From positions 124,001 to 188,000 of the forward strand of contig LLCB01000038.1 of NCBI GenBank assembly GCA_001414345.1: a DNA stretch of 64,000 nt, given 5' to 3'. The position numbers were made by a program, and so were the translations under genes. This DNA comes from Hymenoscyphus infarciens. Its lineage: Eukaryota; Ascomycota; Leotiomycetes; Helotiales; Helotiaceae. How positions within the stretch are numbered: position 1 is the stretch's first letter; the number at the start of each line of letters is the position of its first letter. The notes beneath the pieces are model-generated. The model saw nothing but the letters and a program-made list of their open reading frames with translations, was not told where the DNA came from and searched no databases. Of this stretch, positions 11,806 to 25,010 are shown piece by piece.

Positions 11806-13240
11806 ATACCCTAGAAAACATTCTATACGTAAGCATGCCTGAGACCGGATGTTGAAACCCTAAAAAGCATCAGCGGAGTTTAGAAGTTGAGGCTTAAAAT
11901 CATGGAGTTAGAGTGATGTGCAGTGTGGAATCGGTGACGAATAGGGATGGTACTACTGCCAACTGGACCATTCTTAATCAATGTAGGCTTGTATGATAAC
12001 TCTAAGGTCGAGTTCTACAAGTCCGAAGCGCCACAGGTGCCTAGGCCAAAGGTATACATGATAACCTTGAAACCAAGTTCGTGCTACAAGGAGTTGGCAA
12101 AGGCTGTAATTCTTTATAGTATAGCAAAATCTTGCAAAAGAAAGGTGGTTATGTAAATAAATGGGCCCCCCAGTTCCTAAAAAATCATACCTCCTTAAAA
12201 TTGTGGGGAAAAGGTGCTTATTGCTTAAAAATGTTCAGGAGCATGTCTTTTTGAAAGTATCAACCTCCTTGTGTTACATTCCAGCACCTACCTTCCCCTG
12301 AAGTTCTGTTTCTAGCCATTAAACATCCAGTTTGAATACAAACTTGTAGTCCAAAAAATAGTAAACTTAAAGTTATAATTCGTGTTGAAGATTCCATTAT
12401 GATAAGAATACCCCGCAAAAGAAAACTATAATTTAGCAGTAAGAATAACAGCCAGAGAAAAAAACAAGTTGAATAATAGTGGCGTCTTGGTTAGGCTGTC
12501 TTCAGAAGGCGGGATATGTTTTATTCACTGACAATTAAGTTATCGCCGGCGGAGAAAGTTCTTAAGAAGTGCAGCTCGTTTCCAACATAGCATCGGGCTT
12601 TTGATGTGTTTTTCAACCTTCTGCTCCCTACCAATAGTGCCACTGTTGTTTACACAAGGGCGTGTGGTTTATCAATATTACGGGACGTAAGCCTAAGATA
12701 TCTCGCTTAACCAGACAACCTCTCCTTGTTGCTTTCTATTGGAGAGGGAGTGTTGTAAGAAAAGGACATGTACCATTACACCAGGTAAACCTATGATATG
12801 TGAAATCGTTGGAATTGCTTTGGCTAAGTCGTGAAACCATGTCTTTGCTGAATTTGTCGAAGCAATGCTAATGCAAAAAACACGAGGGGAGGGCCCCCGA
12901 CCGTCGTTACACTTCTTGATTAGCATGTTATTAGAATCGGCACTGCTGAACAGCTCGGGTCTTATCTATAAGAGAGCTAGTCTGTTTTCTGATCAAATCA
13001 GAAATATTCTCTGAATAAGACATGCTTTTCATGCCTCAAGAATAAATACTTTACAGAATCGAGACCATCTGATAGCCCTCCCGTGAACTTTGCAGTATGG
13101 TAAGCCTGAAGCATCATTACATAATTTTTTTTTACCAGATTGATCACCGGTGTGCTGCCGCCAAGAACTCTCATCAAAGTCCTTTATTCTCAGTACATGA
13201 CTATTCAAGTATCCCATACTCTTTTGATCGTCATCATCCT
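11806..13240. other. Intergenic, no recognisable gene
   Basis: Composition is intermediate between the gene-bearing segments and the AT-rich block that follows. Three short ORFs (near 11947, 12693 and 13029) have no domain, no homologous look and no splice context. Nothing else was recognised. Confidence 0.5.
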
Positions 13241-16200
13241 CTTAAATCAACTTCTCGAAAATAGAAACAGGAACTTTAATTATACACTTCCGTTAAGTAC
13301 TTTCTAGCATCGCCTACGTAGCTAGCTCTAACTACTCCTCCCTAGTTCTAGCAGATTTGGAGTTCTCTGCCCTAGCCAACACTACTGAGCATATTCTAAA
13401 AAACGCCTGAGCTAGTGCCTTATATGTGATAATAAGCACAGATTCCGTGCTTAGAGCTAATAGATACACTTAGACGGTTTTTTTATTTTTTATTTTTTAT
13501 ATTTTTTTTATATTTAAATAGTCTTTTTAGCTACCTAAAGCCGGCGCTATATAAACGTACTTATTTTTAGGGTTTTATCTAAAAGTAGCTTATATACTCC
13601 TTAGAGTGCCTATTATAAGGCCTACTATATATATATACCTCTATACTCCTAGCTTTATATCCTAGTAATAGCTTAGTATCTCCTTCTATTCCTCTCGTTC
13701 TAATTCGAATTTAATGTTTTTAGTCGTTCTTATAAACAACTAATTTAGTTCTTTATAATAGCTCTTATAAAAAGGGCTTAGTTAGCTCTCCTCTATATAA
13801 GACTAATAATATTTATCTTCTAGTATACTATTTTATATAGAACTATTCTCTAATATATCTCTAACCTAAGTTTCCTAGTTCTATCTTCTATTCCCTCTAC
13901 TCTATAGTTCTATATCTCTTAAAGAATATTTCCCTACTTTATCTAAGAGCTACTAAACACGCTTCGAATATCTACTAATAGAGAATCGGTTCTCTACTCT
14001 ATAGTCTTATACCTTCTAAGTAGTATCTTACTACTTTATTAAAGTACTACTAAATATACTTTAAATATCTACTAATATAAATAGTAGAGAATCTATTATC
14101 TAGTTATAAAAACCTCTCTACGTCTATGCTCTTATTCGTACTACTTAGACCTTTTCTAATTACTCTATTACTATCGCCGAGGGTTCTTTACCTCTTCTAG
14201 TAATTCTCTTAACTTAAATATAGTATATACTAACTATATAGAATAACTACTATAGGTACTACCTCTAATCTTAGGTTAGTATATAGCTCTCGCTTTCTTA
14301 GAGTTATATATAATTCTATAGTATATCTAGAGTAGAAGTTCTCTAGTATCGGCGGATATATAGAATTAACTTTAGAGGCTTTCTTAATTAGTTCGTTTTA
14401 GTAGTCTATAGATACTACTATTAAGTAAATAAGCTATATAGGTCTTTTTCGCCGATATCTAGTATATTACTATATATAACGTAGCTTCTTCTTCTTTATA
14501 GAAGGTTAAGAGGCTTAAAACTCTAATAGTTATAAAGAAGAGATATTACTACGTCGTTTTTTAACTTAAACTTAGCTCTATAGACAGTTCTAGAGATAAA
14601 ATAGAACTACTAGAGGTTCGTAGAATATACCGCGTATAAGTGTTAAGTCTTCGTATCTTATACTTAGATAGTTACTACTAGGTTCTATTATAAATGTCTT
14701 ACTTTAATAAAATACTATAATATTAATTATTCTTAGATAGTTTCGCTAGAGATTAGTATAATATATTTAACTAGTGTTTTAGAGTTCTCTACCTAATCTG
14801 TTATTCTATTCTACCTCGACGCTTCTTTTCTCTTCTATCTCTATTTTAAGGCTATCTCGCCTTCTCTTATTCTTAAATTCTAGCTTTCCTAGCTATTTCT
14901 ATTCTATAGTACTTACTTACCTTTCCTTACTAAATAGAGAGGCTAGGATAGAAAGAGTTAAGCTAGTTAATTTCGCTTAAAGCCTAGAATATAGGTAGAA
15001 AAGAGTGTCTAGGTTACTAATTTCACTTAATATCTAGAAGATAAGTAGAAAAGAGAGTCTAAGTTACTAATTTCGCTTAATATCTAGAAGTTAGATAGAA
15101 AAGAGAGTCTAGGTTCTAATTAGAGAGTTACTTTCCTAATCCTACTCTAGCCTAGTCTTCTTTTTTTATCTACTTAGCTACTTCTATCTTATTTTTAGAA
15201 CTTTCCTAGCTACTCCTATCTTAGTTAGAGTACTTATTCTATTAAACTTAGCCTAGCCTTAATCTTAATCTAGCTTAACCTCTTCTATTCTTACCTAGGT
15301 AAGTAGCCTATTCTATCCTAAGTACTAGGCTAACTAAGGTAGAGAAAGCTAAAACACTATATTTAATAATAAAGTTTCTACTATTATTACTAATCTAGAT
15401 AATAGATATATCTTACTACTAACTTTATAAGTAAGTGCTTCTTAATTCTTCTAGAAGTAAGCTAGCTACTAATTCTATAAAGACATAGTAACTATAGTAG
15501 TAATTACTACTAAACACGTTATAATTATATCTCTAGTTAGAGATATTATTAGAAAAGAGGTTTTTAAATAAGATATTCTTAGTATTAATAATAGTATTAT
15601 TATAATAAAATACTATAGTATTCTTAATTAATATATTATAGCGAGTTTCTACTAGTATATATATATTTTAAAGATATTATTACTATCTATATTATACTAT
15701 TTAATAAATTATATATTTAAATCTAAAAATAAAGCTAATTCTACTTTTTATCTATATCTTCTTATTACTCTACTACTATTTATAAATAAGAGTAGAAACT
15801 AAGAAACTAATTAATATATTATAAAAAACTTTTAATACTAGTAGAATAACTCTATACTAGCTATACTAGCTCTACTTACTAGCTATACTAGAAGTACTAG
15901 AAATACTAGCTATACTAGCTATTCTAAGTATACTATTAGAAGTTAGAGAGTGAGTCGACTTTAGCGTCTTAGTACTAAAGCTAATTCGCTATCTAACTTC
16001 TTATACTAGAAGAGCTAAAGCTAAGTCGTTATCTCGAGATTATATAACTAGCTTTCTATCTCTTTATAAGATTATAATAGATTAAAAAAGCGAGTAATAA
16101 ATTAATTAACTAAGTAAAGGTTTACTTTATAAGATATCTTTTATATAAGTAGAGTATCTAAGTAGATATAAGAGATAGATAAGTAAATAAGTAGATAGAT

Positions 16201-19200
16201 AGAGAGAAATATATAAGTATAATAACTTAAATACTATATTTATCTCTAGTACTTCTAATATATTTAATATATCGAACACTTCTAATATAAAGTATACTAG
16301 CTAGTAGCTCTATTATAAGTAGTATTATAATAGTATATTTAAGACTTAACTATAATAGAAGTACTAGATATACTAAGTATACTAATAGTATATCTAGTAT
16401 TTATAAGTTTTTTATAATATAGATATTATTTATAATATATTAAATAATTTAAAATAAGTATAATAGACGATTTTATACTTAACTAGTAGTATAAATCGTT
16501 ATATAGATAAAAGTTAACTTTTAGTATATAAATTAATAGATATTAAAACTTTATATTATATATATATATTATACTAAGACTTAGATCTTAGAAATTTTAC
16601 TAAAGCTTATAACTAAAGATTATAATATATTCTTAATTATAATATCTTAAATATAAGAAGAGGTTTATTAATAATTAATTAGTAATTAGTTAATCTTTTA
16701 GTATTAAATACTTATATTTAAAAGATATAGCTATTAGATTAGTAGTAAGTAATGAATATTATATTCTAACTATATTTAAAAACTAATTATATAGTGATAC
16801 TAGAATCTTTATAAGTCTATTTTAGAGTTAAGAATAACTATGAAATAGTAAAATGTTTTAAATCTAACTTTAATATTAAATTATATTATAATAGAAAATA
16901 ACTCTATCTAATTTAATTTTAAATCCTTTAATTTAAATAGTTAGATAAAATATAACTAGTAAATAAAAGAATCTAAGAGAATTAAAGATTTTTAAGATAA
17001 ATTAAAAGAAATATATTTTATAAATAAGAATATATTTAAGATTCTATTATAACTTATATTATAATATAACTAGAAATCTAAATTACTTATATAATTATTA
17101 GTTAAAGTAGTAGTTTAATTATAAATAGAAGAATACTGATTTTTAAAAGAGATAGTTATTATATTAAAAAAAACTTTTAAAAACTTTAGAATCTATTTAG
17201 CTTATATAGATATATATATAGAGAGATAATAAAATACTTTGAAAAGTAACTTTATATAAGTTAGTATATATTATTAATTGTTTTTAAATATATTAAGTAT
17301 TTAATTCAGCTCGTAGTATAGAGAATAGTATATATAAAGCTATAGTTATTATAAATAAAAGATATATATTAACTTTTAAAAATCTTAATCTTTTTTTAAT
17401 AGTATATTCTCTAGATATATATAATCTAAATAGACTATAATATATTATTAATATACTTAGTCTTTCTAGTATATTTACTATACTTTTATTTTAAGTATAA
17501 TAGTACTATACTATCTATAATAGAGATATTAGTAAGTATACTAAGTATTAGCTATATTAAGTATTTAAGAAATGTTATAATTATAACTTTTATATAAATA
17601 TTTAAATACTATATTTATATAAGAGACTACTTTTAATATAATCTTATACTTAATTACTTATTTCCTTATTTAATTTTTTAAATTATTATTATTTTATAAA
17701 ACTAGTTATATATAATAAAGTAGAAAACTAGTTATATAATTATATAATTCTAAATCTTAGAAAATAGATCCGTTTTAGTATTCTTAGTATTAAAAGTTAA
17801 ATAGTAAGTAAGCTTTAGTATACTAAGTACTAAAGCTAACTTATAGCTATTTTAATATTATATAACTAACATAATAGTATTTTTAATATATTTAGTTTAT
17901 TTAGCTATCTATATTATAATATAGACTAATAAAGCCGAAATCTCTACCTATTCGTAGCGCTAGCTATAAACCTAGAATTAAGCGAAAGTAATATAATTCT
18001 AGAGCTTAAGAGATATACTTATAACTTAGTTAGAGCTAGTAGAGAGCGTTATAGTAATCTAGTAAGAGTATTATAACATAGTCTTATTAGAATAGAGGAA
18101 TAGTAGCTAATACTACTAGTATTTAAAAACTACTTAACTATAGTATAAGAGATAGATTATAGTTTAGAAGCTTATAGCTAAGCTTAGTGAAATACGTGAA
18201 AGTAATCTCTTATATAATATAATAATAAACGTCTAAGAAGAGAAGAGAAGAGTATAGAGTACTCGGAATATATATAGAGGAAATACTATTCTATTCTAAT
18301 ACTAGTATAGTACTCTTACTAGCGTAGAAAATTAGCGAAATTTTAATATATTCACTCTTACTAGAAAATAATCGCTACTACTTTTCTAAAAAGATTTAGC
18401 TCTATATGTAAAATTAGATATAATTAATAAATAAAGCTCGTAATAATAATAAAAGCTTATAATAATAATAAAAGCTTATAATAATAAATCGATAAACTAC
18501 GTATTATTAAATAAAGCGCTTAAAAGCTTAAATCTAAGAAGAGCTTAATTAGGCTAGCGCTTTCTCTTTGCCTTCTATTTACGCTAGATACTAGTATACT
18601 CTTCTACTAATTTTTATAAAACGTTATACTAAGGTCTATAGTAATCTATTTATTAACTTCTATCTATTACTCTACGTTCTCTAGCTTCTAACTTAACTAA
18701 TAAGGTAAAATAGCTCGAATTCACTCTTATATATAAATAGAATACACTTACTTCTAGTAGGTAAGTATAGAAGAGTGTCTCTCTTACTAGAGAGTTTAGA
18801 GAGCTAGCTCTCTAGAGAAAAGAGTAAAATACTTCTAATAGAGTAAATAGGAGAATAAGAGAGCAAGTTACGTAGTAACGCTCTTAGTATACTAGAGACC
18901 TCTACTAGTGTTAGAACAGAATAGCGTAATCTATATATAGGTCTACTAGTATATTCTCGTGTTCTTCTTATAATATTAACTATTTAACTCTCTATTTTAT
19001 AACTAGGTATATCTTTAATATCTATATAGTTAGATATCTAAGTAGTACTAACTATATTAGATAGATAGAGTATCTCTAGAGTAGTATTTATAGAGTTTTT
19101 ATAATTAGTAAAAATAGAAGTATACTAGTTAGTATAGGTTCTTATTATAGAACTAATAAGTATAGTCTTTCTTTTATAATAGTTAACTTATATAAAGAAG

Positions 19201-20500
19201 AAAGTAGAACGTTTATTAAAAAAGAGAGTATAAAGAAGAGTTATACTTTATATAAGTAAATAAGCCTAGAAGAGAGAGTAAAGAGCTAGGATCTTATATA
19301 AGTAAGAAGAGATAAATAGAGAGAAATAGTTTAGATAGAGATCTCTCTTCTCTTCTCTTAACTCTCTTACTTAGATAGAAGAATATTCTTAAAAAGAGCT
19401 TATATAAGTAGAGAAGAACTACTATGAATATAAGCTTAATAATAATCTACGAATTACTTATAAATATAATACTAGCTCTCTCTTTACTTTTATACTAAAA
19501 AACGTGATTTTATGATATATAAGATAGAAAGGCTAGCTTACTTTATATAAACGAAGCTTAGAGACTAGGCTAATAAAAAGCTAGAGATTAGAAGTATATA
19601 GATAAAATAGAAGCTTTGCTTTAGTTAGTAGAATAGAAATATATAGTATATACTATCTAGCTAGAGGTATACTTTATATAAAATCTATAAGATATAGTTA
19701 GCCTTATTAGAGTAGTAGAGATATAGTAGAGTATTATAAAGAGAGGTTAAACCTTTAAAATAAGATATATAATAGTAGTAATAGAAGAAGAATAGTGATT
19801 TATTACTCTATATAATACTATCTATATAGCTTAAGAGAATAGAGGCGTATATTAGTTTATAAGAGAGTATAGAGTATAGCTAGCTAGTTAGCTATTTATA
19901 AGCTTAAGAAGTAAACTATAAAAGAGATATAGATAAAAAGAATTTATTCTTCTCTCTTTTAAACTTAGAAAGCGAAATATAAGAGAAAAGCGTTATAGAG
20001 GCTCTTATATAGATAGAGTATATTTAACTCTATTATATATTTAGAAGAAACCTATAATATAAGTACTAGTGAGAAATATATATCTTTTACTAATATAGAC
20101 GAGAAGGACCTAGATTAAGAAGTGTTATAAGGTTTAATACTATTCTCGATACTATTTATTCTCTTTACTTTAATATTATATAATAACCTAGCGAGAATAG
20201 AGAAGCTTATTATAGTAGACTTTATAGCTAATATAATAGTCTTAGTTATATATATTACTTACGTAACTAGGTTATTCTAAGGCTTTTCTAAGAACTCGCT
20301 TAATATATATAAATAAAGCTAGAGTGCTTATACTCTCTACTTTTCTCTTTAGTTTAGTTTTCTTTAATAAAAGGTACTATTTTATAAGTACTCCTTTTAT
20401 ATAGTTATAAAGAGCTATTATACTAAAACTAAACTCTCTCTCTTTATCTAGGAAGGCTTTTACTAATATCTTAATAATAATATATATATTTACTCTATAT
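13240..20500. other. AT-rich, RIP-degraded block without identifiable coding domains
   Basis: From about 13240 the sequence is almost only A/T plus C and G in CT, AG, TC, GA and TAG-like contexts. CA and TG dinucleotides are very rare over hundreds of bases (for example 13981-14400), which is the classic product of RIP acting on CpA. All frames are closed by frequent TAA/TAG. The block presumably derives from transposons, but I could not recognise a family here. Short local repeats (a 50-bp tandem array near 15 kb and AATAATAATAAAAGCTTAT-like units near 18.44 kb) occur within it. Confidence 0.7.
14951..15120. repeat. Tandem repeat, 50-bp unit, about 3.4 copies
   Basis: Successive 50-bp units share the core TTACTAATTTCGCTTAATAT followed by a CTAGAA..TAGATAGAAAAGAGAGTCTA-like stretch. 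The first unit is the most diverged. The unit differences are mainly C/T or A/G, consistent with RIP after duplication. Confidence 0.8.
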
Positions 20501-21963
20501 TAAATCTTCTAAATCTACTATTCTTCTCTATAAAGCTAAATCCTTTTACGTTAAGTAATAGAGTCTAACGTTCTTCTATTAGCTACGTCGAGTCTTTTAA
20601 AGATAACTTATTAACCTAAGAACTATTCTACTCTACTTTAGAGTTAGTAGAGCTTAATCTAGTTTAAGAACTTAATCTATTAAAATATATATACTAGCTA
20701 TTACTATACTACTACTACCTTCTCTTACTAAGAATACTACTAGTCTCTCGTAGTATAAGATCTCTAAATTACCTCTATTTAACTTTACTTTATAATAAAT
20801 CCTTAAAGTAATAACCTTATTAATAAGTAAAGTTTATAAATTTAAAGTAAATACTTTAAATATAGCTAGGAGTTCTTATTAATATACTCTTACTTAATTA
20901 TAAACATTTAATATAACTCGTTCCCCTTCTATAACTCTCTTATTAAAGAAGACTAGTTAGATAGCTAATCTCTATCTATTTACTATAGAAGACGAATTTA
21001 CTTATATAACCTAGGAAACTAAGATTATAGTAAAGTTATCTATTAATATTAACTATTTTAAGTCTAAGAAAGTAAAGATAAACTTAATCTACTACTATAT
21101 TTTTAGAAGAGCTTAAAACTATATTTATCTAAGATATAAGTTTAATACTATAAATTAGTTTAAGAGCTATAAAGAGATATTAACTTATCTTTAAAATATT
21201 ACTATTAGCTCTTATATATACTAAGAAGCTTATATTAAGTATTAAGACCTTATTATATTAAAAGGAGAGACTTTCTATAACTTCTACGCTAAGTTCTAAC
21301 GAATTATAGACAAAGCTAAAGTTATATAATAAGATCTAGTAGAAGACTTATAGAGTAAATTAACCTCTATACTATACTAATCTCTTATTATTACTAAGTT
21401 CTAAGCTAAGAGAGATATAAACTCTTTTTATAATCTTATAAGTAGTATCGATAGTAATCTCTAAAATCTCGCTACTTAAAGAGTATAAGCAACGAGCTAG
21501 TATATACCTACTTCTACGCCTACTGTCTCTTCTTCTTCTATAGCCTCTTTTATTCCTCTTAGACGCTCTAATACCTCTACTATAAATAACCGCTTAACTC
21601 TAAGACTATTAGATAAGTACTTTAACTATAGTAGGCCTAGTTACTATATTAAGGATTATCTAAAGCTAAGAATATATAAGGTTAATCCTAAAGAGTTTAA
21701 AAGAGAAGATACTAGCTTAGAGTTAAGAAATAAAGAAGCTTAAGAGAAGACTCCTCTTTAAGTAAATATAGGATTAATCTTTTTAAGATTAATTTATAGT
21801 TATTAATTAGTAGAAAAGCGTTTACTTTACTTAGTATAATAACTATTAATAGATTTAGTATATAAACAACTACGTTTAATAATCTTAGAGTAAATACCTT
21901 TTCTTTTATAAATATATAACTTAGTTATCACCTTATAAAGTTTTATAGTTTAAAGACTAAAAG
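20500..21963 (+). pseudogene. RIP-inactivated retrotransposon gag with a C-to-Y converted zinc knuckle
   Basis: Read on the plus strand, about 21000-21660 gives a gag-like stretch (GETFYNFYAKF) broken by TAA/TAG at positions expected for mutated Gln or Arg/Trp codons. At 21618-21659 the spacing Y-x2-Y-x4-Y-x4-Y in KYFNYSRPSYYIKDY exactly matches a CX2CX4HX4C zinc knuckle in which the TGY/CAY codons have become TAY. The gag start is not determinable. The next element interrupts this unit at target site ACTTC, and the protease-like continuation lies at 24785-25010. Confidence 0.65.
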
Positions 21964-21968
21964 ACTTC

Positions 21969-22257
21969 TATAATAGCTAGGAGTATCTACTATATAAGAG
22001 GTTTTAGTAGTTATTATCTTATATTATCTGTTTTAGAAAGGTTACGTAGGTTTAAGCGTTTATATTAGCCGAGGTTATTCGGTTTTAGACTCTTTTATAT
22101 AGTCTAAACCTCTTATATATAGTAGCCTACTTCTAGAGTTAGAGAGAGATAGTTTTTCCTTTTCTTTTATATTAGAGCCTAGTCTTTATATATATTATTC
22201 TACTAAATATACTCTTATATACCTCTTTTATAGTTATATATATTTTATACTATTATA
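21969..22257 (+). repeat. 5' LTR of the ACTTC-flanked element
   Basis: Shares with the 3' LTR the blocks TTAGTAGTTATTATCTTATA, CCTCTTATATATAGTAGCCTA and TTATATACCTC. It is 289 bp against 315 bp for its partner. Confidence 0.8.
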
Positions 22258-24464
22258 TAAAAAGGAAAAACTCTTCTTTACTAGTAATAGTATTTATAAT
22301 ATCTCTTTTAAGCTTTTTATTACTTCTTTTATTTTTAAATATAACTTAGCTTAGATTTAGACTAGAATAATAATATCTTTAAATAGCTAGATAATTAGAG
22401 ACTACTTAGATAGCTAGTAATATTAGAGTTTAGTATTAGTTTTAAATAGCTAGTAAAAATTATATTTTATATATTAAGAAAGTAGGAATATGCTAAATAC
22501 TCTAAAGGCTTTTAATAACCTTCTTTATATAGAGACTATTAGATATAGATTTAGTAAATAAGTTAACTATTACTAAAAGTTATTATAAAAGCTTTTAAAT
22601 CTAATCTTATCTCTCTCTCTCTAATTTAATATTATATTAATAGTTCTACTAAATAGTATTAAGTAATAACTCTCTTCTAAAACTATCTCTCTTTCTAAAA
22701 GCTATTTAAATAGTATTTATATACTAAGATTTAGAAGATTCTAATAAAATAATAAAGATAAGTAAGACTTCTTAAATATAAACTAGATATAGTTAATTAT
22801 ATAAGCTTTAAAAGTAGAAAATTAAAAAATAAAAAATTAGTTAGCTAAGCTAGAAAAGAGAGTAAGTAAACTTATAAGTTAATAAATTACTTTATCTCTA
22901 AACTCTCTCTAATCTAACTCTCTTTTACTTCTAAGCTTAAATTTATATCTCTTTTAGTTATAAGTAGCTATTTCTAATATCTTCTAATATTCTATCTCTA
23001 CTTAATATAGTACTAAAGCTATTTTAAATACCTTTTAATAAAAAAGTAAAATAACTAAAAAAATTAAACTTTTAAATAATAGTAGTTTACTTATCTACTA
23101 ATAATAAAAGATATTAGTATATAATAGATTTTATATAAATATATAAATACTAATTATTATAATTCCTCTTTAATCTAAAAAGCTCTTATTTAGAGTATAA
23201 TAACTAGTCTTACTAGGAACTACCTAGAGCTTAAATATAAGTTAGACTTAGTTTAGAATACTTTTAAAGATTAAAAAGATATAGTTACTCTTTTAAATAC
23301 TTACTTTTTAATTAGTTATAAAATAGAAGATATTTAGAATACTTTTATAGCCTTATAATTAGAAGAAGAAGAAGATAATACTAAAGAAACTTTTACTAAT
23401 TTTAAGATTTATTTTTTAAGTATAGCTATACTTAGAGATATACTAGAATTAGAATAGTTCTTTTAAATATAAGATAAAATTATATTATAGCTTTAAAACT
23501 TAACTACTTTAAAAATAAGATAATAAAACTATAACTTTATTAAAATAGTAGTTAATCTTTTAGCTTTAAATAAAGAGATATACTAAAATACTAAGTTATA
23601 GATTATTAGTACTTTAGTCTAAAATACTCTCTTTCTAAACTCTTTATAATCTAATAATAAATCTTCTACTACTTCTAAAGTAGAAATAAAATTAGAAGAT
23701 AATAAATAAAGTTCTTAAGTACCTTAATTTATAATTACTAAAAAAAATAAAATAATATAATAACTTTTAATAATAACTTTGTTTTTAACTAACTAAAACT
23801 ACTCTTTTTATTATCTTAAATATTAAATAGTATTCTTAACTTTAGTAATAACTCTTTTAACTAGCTTAAACTATTTCTTTTATTATCTTTAAATACTTAG
23901 ATAATAATTTTAACTTTAATAACTTAGTAATAACTTTATCTTTAGCTAGCTAAAACCCTACTAACTCTAATTAGAGTCTTACTTTCTTTTACTTCTAGCT
24001 AAGCTAGAAGTTCTTTTTTTTTATTTTAAATTTAAATTAGATATAAATTAGTATACTCTTAAAATAAGCTCTTAACTAAGTTATTACTACTTTTTAACTA
24101 AATAACTTCTAACTTTACTTTAAATTCGCTTTTAACTCTACTTTAAACTTTTTCTAATTTTACTTTAAAGTTTTTCTAACTTATTAGTTAGATTAGACTA
24201 TACTCTTTTAGTAAATATAAATACTTACTTTAATATAGAAGGATTAAAACGAAGTCTCTTTATAAGTATTTATAAAGTCGATTTAGAACTAATATCTTAC
24301 TTATAATAAATCTTAATAAAAATAAATTATTTATATTAAATATAATATATATAATATTTATACTATTCTAATTTAACCTTAATAATAATATTATAATATT
24401 CTAATTTAGCTTTAAATAATAAGATAGATAGACTTAAAGATTAGTCTTTTTTAAGAGAGAGAGA

Positions 24465-24779
24465 TATAATAGCTTATTACCTAGGCTATTCTAAATAGCT
24501 AGAAGTACCTATTATATATAAGATCTTAGTAGTTATTATCTTATATTATCTATTTTAGAAAGGTTATATAGGTTTAAGCTTTTATATTAGCTAAGGTTAT
24601 TCGGTTTTAAACTCTTTTATATAGTCTAAACCTCTTATATATAGTAGCCTACTCCTAGAGTTAGAAAGAGATAGTTTTTCCTTTTCTTCTATATTAGAGC
24701 CTAGTATTTATATACGTTATTCTGCTAAATACACTCTTATATACCTCCTCTATAGTTATATATATTTCGTGCTATTATA
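24465..24779 (+). repeat. 3' LTR of the ACTTC-flanked element
   Basis: Begins TATAATAGC directly after the purine tract and ends GTGCTATTATA before target duplication ACTTC. It is similar to the 364-bp LTRs of the element at 29848-33218. Confidence 0.8.
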
Positions 24780-24784
24780 ACTTC

Positions 24785-25010
24785 TTACTTCTATTAAGAT
24801 TTATAAATATAATAGAGAAATTAGAGGTTAAGCTATATACTATTAATTTTTAAATTATATTCTAGATAGCTATAAACTCTTTAATATATTATTTATTCTC
24901 TTAGACTTAGGTCTATATAATATTATCCTTAGTTAAAGGTTTTTTAAGTACTTTTATATTAATATTAATATAACTTATTAGAAGTTACTCTAGTCTAATA
25001 ACCTTAAGCT
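24785..25010 (+). pseudogene. Retrotransposon protease relic (continuation of the interrupted gag unit)
   Basis: On the plus strand this reads LDLGLYNIILS*RFFKYF.. and, reading RIP-type changes back, resembles the region of retroviral-type aspartic proteases of fungal Ty3-like elements with a DIILG(Q/K)xW/F pattern. It starts right after the ACTTC duplication, so it is the downstream half of the unit interrupted at 21968. The reading is fragmentary and the call tentative. Confidence 0.4.

Larger units (their letters stand above)
21969..24779 (+). mobile_element. LTR retrotransposon, gag-only, nested; target duplication ACTTC
   Basis: The 5' LTR (21969-22257) and 3' LTR (24465-24779) are related over their length; the 5' copy lacks about 26 bp near its start. 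ACTTC sits immediately before (21964-21968) and after (24780-24784) the element. A purine-rich tract ending AAGAGAGAGAGA precedes the 3' LTR. The termini TATAATAG and ..ATTATA are the RIP forms of TG..CA ends. The interior is 2.2 kb, far too short for pol, and holds only a RIP-broken gag-like region (around 23240-23530) homologous to that of the element at 29848-33218. It is therefore probably a non-autonomous family mobilised in trans. Confidence 0.82.
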
